Positions 32,845-45,109 of a stretch of 64,000 nucleotides of DNA are shown here, piece by piece. The position numbers and the translations under genes are program-made. The stretch's first letter is position 1, and the number at the start of each line of letters is the position of its first letter. The notes beneath the pieces were generated by a model. The model saw only the letters and a list, made by a program, of their open reading frames with translations, was not told the origin of the DNA and did not search any database. Source of the DNA: Russula earlei. Its lineage: Eukaryota; Basidiomycota; Agaricomycetes; Russulales; Russulaceae. The DNA is taken from positions 1 through 64,000 of the forward strand of contig JAGFNK010000005.1 of NCBI GenBank assembly GCA_025769875.1. Reading direction: 5' to 3'.

Positions 32845-34775
32845 ATGGATAACAAACTCAACCTGTTGATGTGTAAGTACAAGATCACCCACCTCGTAGC
32901 GTCTATTTGAATCATCATAGGTGGTACTGTGAGCATTCACATGCCCACTTCCACTTCAAGTTCCGATAATGATCCCTGTTCCCGTAGGGCGAATACACTA
33001 CTGGCTGGACAGATTCCGGTGCCTCTACGTCAGACAAGAAGGTCTGTGTCTGTGCTTAGCTTTCCACGTCTTTGGGACGATAAATCAACAGATCGGCGTA
33101 CGTTTGACCTTGCGATCTCAACCATAGCCCGTCTCACGGCTATCACCTAGGTGGTAGCGTTAACCTTGTTTGACCTCCGCAGACTAGGCAAGGTATAGTC
33201 GTAAGAAATATTCTCTTCTCTCACTGCCTAATATTCTCAGGTCGATAAACTCGGCATGGTCGGCGTTCGTGGCAACAAATTTCCCGCAATACATGCGCAT
33301 TTCAAGCGAAGTATCGAACAAGCATACAAAGACCTTGATATCTCGTACGTTCCCATCCAAACATCAACGTGATGGTTCTTGGAACCTTTCCTCCAGCTTC
33401 GATAGCTTCCCAGGGGTCAACGAGACGGATCCGGAAGCTTGTACGCCTAATTCGACGTAGAGTTTCTTCGTTACCCTCATCTTTCCATAGACAAAGTAGC
33501 CATTGACAAGTTCAATCCTGGGGATGCCGTCGTCATCTTTACTCCAGATAGTAAGTGTCCTTGTGCATGCGCAAAGCTGGAGGATCGTAGAGCATCGACC
33601 TTTAAAGATACCCACTTTGCTATCGCTCGTTATGCGATTGAGCGTGGTCTGCACGTCCTTGTTACAAAGCCAGCCACACAATTGCTTTCGCATCACCTAG
33701 AGTTGATTGAATTGTCAAGAAAGCACAATGTTGTTTGCTTTGTAGAGCACCACAAGCGGTCTGCCCTCTTCCTTCCTTACAAGGCCCTGCCTTATACCCG
33801 TGGCGATCTTGAACATCTCAGATACGACCCTGTCTACAGTGATGCGCGCGCTCGTGCGAGGTCGCTTGGCGAGTTCAATTTTTTCAACGCTTGGATGAGC
33901 CAGCCAAAGAGCCAGTTACAGACCTTCCGTGCCTGGGCAGGCAAGGATTCTGACATCAGGTAAGTGTGGCGGGTAGTGGCCGCGAGGCATGCCCTTATCA
34001 CAAATACGGCAGTTATTATTTGTCGTCTCACCACATCGACATCTGTTGCTGGATCTTGCAAGACAGGGCTGTACCTACTCGTGTCGTGGCCAGCGCAGCC
34101 ACGGGTATTGCCGCTAGCGAACCATTCAACTGTGTGGCGGAGACTGAGGACACCATCACGCTTCTAGTGGACTGGCAGTCGGTCACGAGTCGGAAGCATA
34201 AAGGCACCGCTGTGTACACCGCATCATGGACGGCGCCTCTTAGATCCGGTGTTCACTCCGCCCAGCACTGGTACTATCTTGGTGAAAAGGCGAGTGCGAT
34301 TGAATTATTTCTTGACCCCACGCGAGCGACGATCAATGTTCGTAGGGAGACATTAACATCGACCAGGCACATCGTGGGTATGATGTTACCGTCGACGACA
34401 CCGGCAAGACGTGGTACAATCCGTTCTAGTGCGTGAAACCCGTCGATCACTTCCACTTTGAGAACAATTTGTAACTCACCCGGCGCTATTGTTGTCGATT
34501 GCCCTCGCTTGCCCAGCATGAAATACTCGCCATCCGAAAGTGGCCACTTTGATGGCCAGCGCGGTTATGGCTACATTTCCATTGAGAAATTTGTCGACGC
34601 CGCACGCAGCGTAAACGCGGGGAACGCCCGACCAAGCGATTTTGACGACCAGGGCCTGGCTACCATCACCAATACCGTCTTGACCACCGCGATACTCAAC
34701 GCGGGACGGATCAGTCTGGATGAGAACAGACCTGTGCGCATTTCGCGGGATGATGACAAGTGGGTTCTGCACTGA
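32845..34775 (+). CDS. Gfo/Idh/MocA family NAD(P)-dependent oxidoreductase
   Basis: Thirteen exons: 32845-32872, 32921-32928, 32988-33041, 33092-33097, 33151-33192, 33241-33344, 33397-33440, 33491-33550, 33608-33758, 33822-33959, 34013-34289, 34346-34428, 34517-34775; 417 aa, total divisible by three. The Rossmann start is LLMCGTGEYTTG; other motifs are GVRGNKFP, GDAVVIFTPD, HVLVTKPAT, EHHKR, MSQPKSQL, AWAGKDSDISYYLSSHHIDI and KYSPSESGHFDGQ. Relatives are sugar or diol dehydrogenases; the substrate is unknown. Exons 2 and 4 are only 8 and 6 nt, and the intron after 34289 has a GC donor. If the tiny exons are skipped the GTGE cofactor motif is lost, so this model is needed for a working enzyme. 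Confidence 0.88.
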
Positions 34776-36053
34776 ATTTGATCAACGTGTCGCGGAACAA
34801 AACGGCTCGTGTCTCATGTACAGCACTTTTATGAGCCGCTCGCTCCGTATTGTACTACCCAATCGAATGCTTCCGGAAATATCACGTTAAATTTCCTTTC
34901 AGTGGCCCTGGTCGAGATCGGAAGGCTTTCCCGTGTCCGCGTTGTTTTTCTGCAAGACGGATACAAAACTCCGCACAATGCAGTAACATTGCGGTGGTTC
35001 AAAGTTGATCCATCCTCCATACGTCTCGAAACGTCGATGCTCAAAATCCGTCCCCATCCTGCGCGACAAACGGCACGCCGAGGCACCCGTATACCTGTTA
35101 TTTTCCGGGCGCCTCTGAGCCATAATGCTTTTTGACAGTTGCCAAATGCCATTGTTATCGCGGCTGAACCTCACATCCACGTAACGGCCGCCGGTACAAG
35201 CGCAGTTGATTATCATATGATCTTATCGCCAGTTCACAACGCATAGACACCATTCAAGAACCCTTGTTATTGTAACAGACATTGCACGAGATGCTGAGGC
35301 CCTTCAGGCCGTTACGAGAGTGAATAACCCTAGTGCAAAGGGATGACAGGGCGATATTAGTGCACAAGCGGGAAAGTGGAAATGACGGGGATTGTTCGGG
35401 TGACTGTAAGATCAACGACGGAAGAAAAGATGTCGGGATAAGGCCATCATGCGCGATGCAGAATAGTCGACGGCCGAAAAGTAGGAGGGTTAAAGTGAAG
35501 GAATAAGATAAAGGGAATGAGACACTTAGGAAAGAATGTAGACTGTCGACCTCACCGCGTGAGGAGCTAGAAAGGGAGGGGAGTACTATGCGCGATGAGA
35601 ATGAAGGTTTGCATAGGAAGGAACACAGGAAGAAAAGTTTAACGATGGGAAGGGTGTGCGCAAATAGAACCACAAAGCCTACACCAAATGGGAGATATGA
35701 TGTGTCCGGCTGGCAATCCGCTAAGTATACAATATAGACAGAAATAGTCAATATATACCGAAGAGTGTTTGCGAAGCCAACATCTTCTCACTCGGGGGGC
35801 AGGCTCTGCGCTTTCGATGCGTTGTAGTGATGACAGATGAAAAGTACGAGGCAGTGCGACGAGAGAATGCATGGGATGATGAAGCTTGCGGAGACAGAGT
35901 ATTGCACGGGTTGATGTTGTCGACTACGTGTGTGGGATGGTGATACATTTTATTGAGGTGAGGAATGCGGATGAGAATAGAAGGGTACTAAGACCAGGCG
36001 CTGGGTGGGTTGATGGAGGCGGGAAAATGAATGGGGTCGCAACTCTTCGAGCT
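34776..36053. other. intergenic region, no gene seen
   Basis: Open frames occur on both strands (for example 34809-35135 plus, 35254-35751 minus) but none resembles a known family and none has convincing splice structure. The part nearest the cyclin probably holds its long 3' UTR. Confidence 0.5.
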
Positions 36054-37611
36054 CTATGAGACCATCGCCCGGGGTGACACGTTGAGATGGTGAAGTGCTG
36101 GTCTGCCAAACTGGACGAAGTCGTGTGGAAGGAACTGTTCTGGAGGATTCTCAGAGTGCTGTTTATTTGTCACAGGCTCGAACTTGGGGGATGAGAAGTT
36201 CTCCTTGTCATCGTCAGACATGGCAGAGCTGGAGAAAGGGTCACTCGAGAAGTAAGGACTCGTAGGCGTGATTGGCATATCGTCAGAGAGGTCAGAAGCC
36301 GTTGTTGTCGCACTCATTGGGGTGCCCACGACCGAGTTGGAGGGTCGCACAGGCGTCATGGGTAGGGGGAGAGCGACGTGTCGGACAAAGCGACCGCCTT
36401 GGAGATAGTACTGGACCACAAACGTTGCGGCTTTCGAGTAGAAAGCATACGAGTACTTCTTGATGAGCGTCTCGGACAGATCATTGACATGCTTGGCCAA
36501 CCGGTTGTCAAGATGTTCGACGATCTGTAAACACTCCTCTGTCTCTTCGAATATTTTGCGTCCCTTGCCACAAAGGGATCTCGCAAGTGTCAGAGAACCG
36601 AGAGCGATAGCCGATGAGGGAAATTTGACGAATTCGCGATAGAAAAGGGTGATCTCCATTAGGAACCTTGCGACGTGTTGTACCTTTGGTTCCTCAACGG
36701 ACGGAACACAGCACATTAACCGGAGCCACGCCTCCGCCGTCGGGTGACCAAGGGTCCATTGAATAGTTGCCAGCACATGCCCTTCCATCTGAATGAAGGC
36801 TGACTCGTCGTAAGTATCGCGACAATAGTGGACCAGTTCTTGGACGGTTGGAACTCGCTCCTTGGCGTCTTCGAATTTTGCGGCAATCCAAAGAGCAGCG
36901 CATCCGACAAGTTGATAATGTTTGATGTACACAATTCGGCGGGAAACATAGCGGTCGACAATGTTCAAGGTGAGGTATAGAGTCTCCGGGCGCAAGCGGA
37001 AGGTGAAGTGCAGCTCGACGAGAAATTCAACGAGACAGGGGCGCATGTACCACTTGATTTCTGGTTGTTGGTCCATCGAAGAGGTGGTCCCCATGGTGAA
37101 CCTCTGAAAAGGGGAGGGAATTGATAAGGAACGTAAAACCGACTATGAAGCACGTCTAGCGCACCTCCATCTCGTACATGCAGTAACGGATCTCCTCGCG
37201 GTATTCATCTTCCAAGAGAATTGCTTCTCTGCGCAAGGCCGCCAGCTGTAGTTCGCGCCGCCGCTGAAGCACGGATTCCATCTTGGCCGCTCGCGGAGAT
37301 CGGCGGGAAGCGGCGGCGGCAGCAGCGGCAACTAGAGACAGTGTGAGAGGAGATTGAGCTTTTCGGGACTTGGTGACGCCATGAGGTGACGGGCGCTTCT
37401 TGGGGTAGAGAGGGTTGTTACGGGAGTGTCGGGAGGGAACAGAGGTATCTTTCATGTTGAGAGAAGAAAGGGGGATGATGTTTGCCGTTGGTGCGATGCC
37501 AAGTGGACTAGAAGTAGGCGGGCGATAGGAAAGGATTGGGGTGGAGTCAGCACACGAGTTTGTATGAAATGTTGGATTAGACGTGGTGGAGGACATGGAC
37601 ATTACGTGCAT
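36054..37611 (-). CDS. G1/S-type cyclin
   Basis: Exons 37611-37165 and 37103-36054, phase-0 intron, 498 aa. The first exon has a low-complexity N-terminus with a poly-Ala run, then a helix RRRELQLAALRREAILLEDEYREEIRYCMYEME. The cyclin box follows: DQQPEIKWYMRPCLVEFL (MRPCL matches the cyclin MRAIL patch), LRPETLYLTLNIVDRYVSRR, LVGCAALWIAAKFEDAKERVP, YDESAFIQMEGHVL, TLGHPTAEAWLR. The C-terminus is Ser/Thr/Pro-rich with many TP and SP sites and probably directs turnover. It would partner a Cdc28-type kinase at the G1-S step. An in-frame ATG at 37698 could lengthen the N-terminus. Confidence 0.9.
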
Positions 37612-38337
37612 CGCGCAGATGATGGTTCGGGGTGGTCTCAGAAGAGGAAGGATGCAAGGCAGAAAGAGAGGGTGAGGGGATGTTTGGAATCCGTCCACAG
37701 CTTTTTTTTTTTAAGTGAGAGGGATTGACATCCAAAGAGATAAAAAGTGGCCGATCGTGGAAGTGGCTAAAGAAAAGGAAGGGTTCACTCACTGCGACGG
37801 TGTGATCGACGGTCAAGTCGACACAGGTTTGGGGGGGTGAGAGGGAGTGCTGAAAATGAGAGCAAGTCGTGAGCGTTGCGTGGTCGTGAAGGAGAAAGGA
37901 AAATGTGGAGGAAGAGAGGAAGGGAAGGGAAGGAATATAAGGGAGCCGGTCGGTCGGTAAGGAATGAGCAGCCAGATTGGAGGCCAAGGCTGAGGAGGAG
38001 TAACGAGAGACCGATTCAATGTTTGTTTGTTTGTGACCGAACACGGCTCTCCATCGCCTCATCGCGCGTTCCAACCGCCACACAAGCGAAAAGCTGATTT
38101 CCCCCTCGGGCGACCATCCGCAAGGTCGCTGATACCCGGCAATCATGGGCGCCTCATTTAAAATCCAATTACCCCCCAACTGTCACACGCCCCACGTTTT
38201 TCGTCGTCGAGCTCATTTATTTTAACGTCCGGTCCGACTTACCTGCTACGTCGGGTTGGTCTTCTTTGCTCCTACCTATCACTACAACATAGTCTGTCAG
38301 GCGACATCATCCACTCGTCGTTGACGCTCACCGAGGA
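37612..38337. other. cyclin upstream region
   Basis: About 700 bp without a supported gene. A pyrimidine-rich minus strand (37840-37950) suggests a 5' UTR or promoter of the cyclin. Long 5' leaders are common for G1 cyclins, but no specific element is identified with confidence. Confidence 0.4.
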
Positions 38338-38960
38338 TGGTATCTTCTACAGGGCTTCCTTCTACAATTCACGGTCCCCGCGGAAATAAGGAGCTTCTGA
38401 TCAGACTCGAAACCTCGGAAGGTGAAAACGATTGGCCTACAACGAAAGAGGTTTTCACCGGGGTGAGGAACGGAAGGGATTGGAAAGGCGACCTTGCAGA
38501 TGTGCGTCGGCCGCTGAATTATACGAGTTGGGGGGTTAAAGTGAGTGCTGGATGAGCTGGAAATGCAAAAAGGAGTGGACTGGGGTCGATCAAGGAAGGA
38601 CTGTGTGCGTTCTGCCAGATGCAAGGTTGGAAGCCACCTGTGAAATTTTTGGGGGACCCAGCACTAAGCTAGGCTTTCACAAGGCAGACCTCGAGCCAGA
38701 GTGAGAGCAGGAGACGTATGTTTTGAGGATGACTGCAGTATCAGGGGGGTGGTCGTCGATAGCGCGAATGTGGCTTTGCAGAAGGGATGGGACTGCAAAG
38801 CGAAAGAGTTGTGCGTATCAGCGAGACGCCCCTCTCCTGTTTTTTTCTGTGGTCCGTTCGGTGATATTAACTTCCCGTTTGCGGTGAGAACGCGCACCAC
38901 GTTGTCCTGCCTGCAGGCAGCCTTGTCAGCGATTCGCCCAGCGGAAACCCATATTTGATC
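38338..38960 (+). CDS. orphan ORF(s), uncertain
   Basis: An open frame 38338-38555 (72 codons, MVSSTGLPSTIHGPRGNKEL to the VSAG end) has a GTGAGT donor after WGVK at about 38541; a second frame at 38701-38958 (GVVVDSANVALQKGWDCKAK) could be a later exon. No family is recognised and the joining exon is not resolved. This could equally be untranslated or non-coding sequence. Confidence 0.25.
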
Positions 38961-39081
38961 CTTATGTAAGATTACTCTATTATTGTTTTCCGTATTCCCT
39001 CCGTTCAGACGAACAACACAACACCTTCTATACTCGTCCCTCCCTCCAAGGTACCGTCCTCTCCTAACGAATCCTTTACCT

Positions 39082-39113
<32 letters not shown>

Positions 39114-40303
39114 GTACCTCCCGTTGTCCCTTCACATCGGCTGGATATTTTCCACCAGCGGCTCGCTTATTGGCAGTTCAGGGACGGTAGCGCCTTACTT
39201 AACGCTCCAGACACATCGATAACGGGCGCCAATCCCCCCTCAAGTAGGCTACGCGCCAGAAGCGTGGACCGTCGGCCAGGCGTCCCTCGGTCCTGGTCCA
39301 TCCCTTATTCCTCTCCTTTTTTCACACCATGCAGCGCCGCCATCTGTCACTTGTTATCAGGACGCCCCATCACGGATAACGCCCGACCGCCTTCCATGGG
39401 TGCCCAGCGAGCGTGATAACTTGTTTTTGACAGGCCTTCCATTTACCATCGCGTGTCCATCTCGTGACATTAATTTTCACCCTTGAACATCAAATCTTGC
39501 AGCCTTGTGTTTTCTCAGCAGGAGGCATCGCAGGAGGCATCATTTACCTGGGCGCTACGCCCCCCGACCTGACGGGCTTCCCGTGCGTGAAGTAAGGTCG
39601 CGCCGCGGACGACAGCTTTGCAAATTCTGTCTGTTGTTGTCACTCACGAACATCAGCGCACGCGCTCTCGCTCCAAGGAATGGATGCAGGCACGCCGCCC
39701 ACCGCCCACAGCACAGATGGTCCATGGAACGTTCGGCACCGTTTTGCATTATGTGGGGCTCGGCCCTCAGCCCGATCACTGGCGCGCCCAAACTTGAAGC
39801 GAAAGGAATCCGTTGGGCAGTGCTTACTTGCCTTTGGTCGACCTACAGGAGCGGGACACTCACTGGAACGACGCATCCACCCTCTCTTTTCTACTGACGA
39901 GATCGATTTGTTTATTTACTTACAGCATAATGCCCATGTACCTTTCTGTCCACCCCACTCGCCAACGCGGAGAGTGCGAGTAACCGAGCCCGATACTTAT
40001 TGAGATCCAAGGCATCCGATGCGCTGGCGCCACGAAAAGGCTCCTTAATGCCGGTAACGAGTTTCCTTATGTGGCAATTCGAAAGTCGGCCAAATGCTTT
40101 CATTTGCGCACTAGACCCTGATCAGGCTTGACACGAATGACGTCATCGCCTGATGCCATGGTCATCATAGCTTTTTTTTTTACAGGCGGGAGCGCAGACA
40201 ACGTGGAACGAACAGGAACGTGGGAGGCCAACAACAATATACAGGCTAACAATAGAAGTAGAAAGTTCAATGGGCAAGAGCAGAAGAGAGGGAAGGTAGC
40301 GGA
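38961..40303. other. intergenic region with an A21 tract
   Basis: No gene is supported. A run of 21 A at 39093-39113 is the only notable simple repeat. Several frames between 39500 and 40000 are open on both strands without recognisable content. Confidence 0.45.
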
Positions 40304-43300
40304 TCAGTCACGTGGGGCGCCGTGCATGAGAATTGCCATAAGATCTTGAGCTGGTTGTGAACTGGTACCAGTGCTTGCTTGCATGTGTTGCGGCAGGAGA
40401 TGGGAAAGGGTTTGGGGTTGGGGTTGTTGCTGAATGTGTGGTTGCTGTCGCATCGTCGCGTGGGGAATGTGCATGGGCAAAGCATTCTGCTGGGCGAACC
40501 CGACGCCAGGTGCTCTTGGCCCCGCCCCACCTGTGCTACCATTGAGCCCAAGCAGTTGTGCTGGCGGGGGAGCCCGCACGTCGAGCTTGGTAGCATGCAA
40601 AAGGGACACCCCATGACTGTGATCAATGTTGTTCTGGATGTTAGGGGATACTGCGGGGGCGACGCGTACTTGGGGGCCAGTTGGGTAGCTCACATTGCCA
40701 CTTGAGAAGTTGTAAGCAGCTTGACCGGATCCACTTCCTTGTAAGTGAGGGGATGGCATGCCTACTATCGAGCCCAAGAACTGGGATGGATCGTGCGGAG
40801 GACGTCCTCCAAGGTTCGCCAAACCAGGGGGGATTCGTTGTTGCGGGGTTGAATGGAGGTGTGCGGCGTGTGCGGCGTTAGGAGAGTTGCCATTGCGAAA
40901 TGACTGTTGTACAGTGAGACCTGAGTTCCGCGGCACATTTGTTTGACTGGGGTACACAGAAGGGAGAGGTGCAAGATATATCTGTTCCACGGCCCGCTGA
41001 GGCGGAATGCGTTGTTGGACATTGAACGCGCCAAGATCATCGAGCGGGTCCTGAAACAGCCCACTCTCTCGTCGCGATGGGAACGTTGAACGCAAGCCCG
41101 GTACCATTCCGTCGGGAACGAAGTTACGGTCATCCAGGCGGTTCTCATACAGCATGTCGTGATTCCGCCCCATATGGGCCAACTGAGGCTGACGCGTAGA
41201 GATATTTGCGTGTTGTTGAACAAAAGGCGATTGACCATAGCCGGAAGGTTGGGCAGGAGGTGCGGTTTGGGAGAGGCGCTGTCTCTAATGAACAAGAGAC
41301 GCCAAGAAGATAATGATCACTTGACTGACCTGTGTCGAATTCTGCAACATAGTAAATATGTCCTCCATTGTCCTATTTTCAGCGCTCTGTGTGTACGATT
41401 CGCCCCCGCCGATACCCTGTTGTCTTTGATAAGGAAGTAGAGGGTGAGGAAAGGAACCCGAGCCGTCCGCGGAAGTCGGGACAGGCTGCTCCCGAGACTT
41501 GCCGTCGAAAAATTTTGCAAAGCGACTTCCCTTTTGTTGAGGAAAGGGAGACCCTCCGAGACCTCGTTCACGGCTACTAGAGTCGAATGACGGACTCTGG
41601 CTATTTGGAGTGCTAGACTGAGGACCAAGTGCATTGGGAGAGCCTATTTCAGGGTATGGTGTCAAGTCGGAGGTTGCACCATAGGCCATACGGTCGCCAA
41701 AAGAAGCAAGTGATTGTCGCCGAAGAATTTCGGACTGTGTGCTACTGCCGCCGTCGCTTGGAAAAACTGGCAGGCGAGTAGGGTTAGTGAGAGTGGAAAA
41801 GCCAGCGGGAGGGAGACCAGTGGCGACCGAAACACGAGCTGTTGGACTAAAGTTTGATGTGTCAATGTCTAAAAATTGATGAGGACCATTTACTGGATGT
41901 GACAACGGAGGTGGTGTGTCGAGAGTCGGACCGGAGATTGTAAATGCAGATGGTTGTTCTAGAGGAACCCCCGCTGTGGCAGAGGGAGTGCGCGAACCGA
42001 AAGCAAGCAACCGAGAGCCAGGAGGAGGATTGAACTGTGACGGCATGGGGGACCGGATGGCAGAGGCAGAGGCAGGCAGTCTATCCTGCTGACCTTGAAT
42101 AGGAGCATTTTCGGCCGTGGAGGGGTTGGGGAAGAAACGAGACCCAGGGGGCTTGGGAGACTCAACGGATGGAGTAGTGGGTTTAGTCGATGGTGCTGTA
42201 GGGGATGCCGATGCATCGACCGAAGGGGACGGGGCGAAACCCGAAGCGGGTGGACTGTCTAGAGTGGCCGTTGGAAGTTTCTGGACAAATGATGCTGTGT
42301 GATGATATTTATGGATATGCAGAAGTAGCACACACCTGAGACACACCAGAATCAGTCCCCGGAACAAGATATGCAACGGCGGGATCGTTTGCAGGGCCCT
42401 TCAACGAGGTCGCCTTGTTCTTCTCCTCTTCGCGCTTGATCATCAACTTGATTAGCTGTATTTCATCTAGCGGAGACTCTGAAGGTGGTACGGCCTGTGT
42501 CTCGTTTACCTTTGCACTCCCGCCGTGCTCTGTGTCGCCACTTGATCTTAGCATTTCAGATTCTCGTTCTAGGCGTTCTTTTTCTTTCATTCCAAGCTTC
42601 CATGCTTGAATGCCATCCAGTTCCCCGTTGTCGGCTTTACCACCAAGAATGCCTACTCCAGACTCGCTGGGGATATAGGTGTCCATCCAAGCGGGTTCCT
42701 TCTCCTCGACCCGGACCCTCGAATCCTTGCGCTCGTCTCGGTCCTCGTCCCGACTATGCCCGCGCCTATCGCGACCATTGGTTCGCTTAGACCTTGAGTC
42801 GCGTTCATCTGTGACCCAGCGATCGCGAGGGCGGTCTGAATCACAATTCGAATCTCGTTCACTGACTCGGGAATTGCGCTCCTTTTCGCGTTCGCGCTCC
42901 CTTTCCCGATATTCTTTGTCCCGAAGTTCGCGACGAGCCGCCATGCGCTCATCGCGTTTACCATCGTCTCTCCAGCGGCGAGGATCATCGTTAGTGTCGC
43001 GGTCGATATCTCGGTCACGGCCATCTCTTTTCCGATGATGTTCATCCCGGTCCCTGTCCAATTCTCGTTCCCGTCGAGCTGGCGAGGCGTCGCGTCGCTG
43101 CCTTGAAGAGTCTCGTATCCGTGATCGCGGTCGCTCACGATCTTCACGTTCGCGGCGTAAACCATCAGAGCCTACAGGACATGAAGGTTGTCTGTCAGAC
43201 TAATGTAGAATGAACCTTGGACTTACGTTCCTCCCGACCTGCACATGTATATAAGCTCACGTGCATGAGTAAAAAGGGAGTACAGCTTACCTCTCCTCCA

Positions 43301-44205
43301 ATCTTCACTTGATTCACCAGCTTTCCTTCTAGAAGGATCCCTTCCATCGGCCCGGCGAGTTGCCCCAGAGCCGAGGCTACCTTGAGAAGGTAGCCGACCT
43401 GTTCCTCCTAGATGGGGAGCAGAATCCCGCTCTCTTGTCCGGAGATTAGCAGCGCCAGCTGGGGATGACAAGCGATCCCGGTCGTATTTATCAGAGAGCT
43501 ACGACCTGGGTCAGACGAATGTAGGGCAAGACAGCTACGAGCTCACACTACGAAGTCGCTCCTGGCCTTCTTTGTCCCGGAGGTCACGTTCACGTTCACG
43601 ATCCGTGTCTTTATCTTTTTCACGCTCGCTGGAGCGAATAGGCTGATGCTTAAAATTTCCCATTTGCGAGGGCTGAGACGATGTTGATCGGAAGGTAGCG
43701 CGAGGGGGCAGCTCCGCTGACGATGTAGTGTGAGTGAACGAATACAGAAGGGGATGTTGACTGTACCTGCATCTTCCTGATCACGACGGAAGCTAAGAAG
43801 AGTGAGGATGATGTATTAGAGACTACGCCCCGTGTAGAACATACCGTTTGTCCCTGGTTCCCGAGGAGGCGGCAGACGTATCGGAATCCTTTTTGGAGGT
43901 ATTTTGTTCATTCCAGTCTCTAAGGGATGATGTAGCCAGGAATCAAGAAAGAGAGATGAAATGGCACACCCGAACCAATCCCTCAAAGGAGGCATTCCAT
44001 GAGGCGGGGAAACAAGCTGAGACTTAGAAAGAAACAGGATCTGGGCTTGAGTGTACGAGACAAAAGGACGGAGAGGTGCAGGCGAGTTGTCCGGAGAGAC
44101 AGCCTCCGTGTCTACTGATGGAGATAAGGCAATGTTTTGCATTGCACTTACGAGGATATCGGGGGGCGTATACAGAGAATTCGAATTGGAGGGATGAGCG
44201 GACAT
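40304..44205 (-). CDS. probable eIF4E-binding (4E-T-like) protein
   Basis: Nine exons on the minus strand: 44205-43970, 43919-43845, 43792-43767, 43716-43547, 43498-43291, 43238-43227, 43171-42332, 42294-41330, 41284-40304; 1170 aa. Residues 45-75 hold YTQAQIL, a match to the eIF4E-binding motif YxxxxL-hydrophobic, followed by PPHGMPPLRDWFG, the arrangement seen in 4E-T-type translational repressors. The middle is a very charged Arg/Asp/Glu region (RDRE-like repeats) ending EPAWMDTYIPS and DEIQLIKLMIKREEE; the C-terminal half is Pro/Gln/Ser-rich and disordered. Such proteins hold eIF4E and decay factors in P-bodies. Exon 6 is only 12 nt, and the 37-nt intron at 42295-42331 is unusually short, so that join is least certain. 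Confidence 0.65.
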
Positions 44206-45109
44206 GGTGTGAGTGGTGCTGAAGAAGTGAACAGCTGAGCGCCCACTTGAGTGGCGGGCCTTGAATACGATGCCACGGCCAGCACGAGTGACCCTCTCGC
44301 TCAAGCATTTCATCCTCAAGCAAAGGGTCTTATCTTTGTATCGTACCGCCATTCGTGCCTCCCGAGGTGACTATTCACCCCTTCTTTGGCTTTTCTTCGA
44401 ATTTCCCTCCTTTTTATGCCCAGTCATTCCCGACCCTGCGACCCGAAAAGAAACGTTGTCGTGGATTCGAGCAGAATTCGAAAGGAACAAGCATATTGTT
44501 GACTTGGTGCGCCCAGGCTTTCACATATTGCTCATAATCACTCTGACCCCACGTCCAGGACCTCATTGGCGCCAAGTTAAGAGCCGGTCGTCGGGAGCTT
44601 GAACAGATTCTTCCATATCCTACAGAACGCTATCCTGCATCATGAGTGTCCGCACGCCTTGGTAATTAAAATAGTCACCTGTCGTCTGGCTCATCGTCAA
44701 TGGATTATTTTCCCTTCTTCGGTGATAGTCAACGCTGTTCAACATGCGGATGGTCATTCCACCATCCGTTATGGCGTGAATGTCAGTCACTCCGGCCCGT
44801 CCGTGGGTTGCTGCGCCATGTGCATTCAGATCGAGACCTCTTCCTACCCTCTTCCTCGTGTCTTCAGACGCTCGTGAACACTGCTGGATCCTATTATCTT
44901 TAGTTGGCGTGAAGTCACTCCGGGCCGTAAGGGGCGACTGCGGACAACTGCGCGCCGTTATCTGTTCCGATCCAGACAGACGCTCCTCAGCACTCATATC
45001 CTGTGGGTTCTTCTCCTTTTGTTTTCCGTGACCTTGCCACTCACTATCTCGACTCTCGACTCTCTGCCCTCTCATCGTCCGAGGCCAGTCTTCGTTTCTG
45101 TGCCGTCAA
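44206..45109. other. divergent intergenic region
   Basis: About 900 bp between the start codons of the 4E-T-like gene (-) and the RNA-dependent RNA polymerase (+). No gene is supported. It must hold both promoters and 5' leaders; no clear TATA box was seen. Confidence 0.5.

Noticed and set aside
37577..38179. 200-codon minus-strand ORF upstream of the cyclin
   Set aside because: Low-complexity Ser/Pro/Phe-rich translation of a pyrimidine-rich leader; overlaps the cyclin first exon in another frame.
39093..39113. A21 tract as the tail of a retrocopied gene
   Set aside because: No coding sequence or target duplication is recognisable upstream of it.
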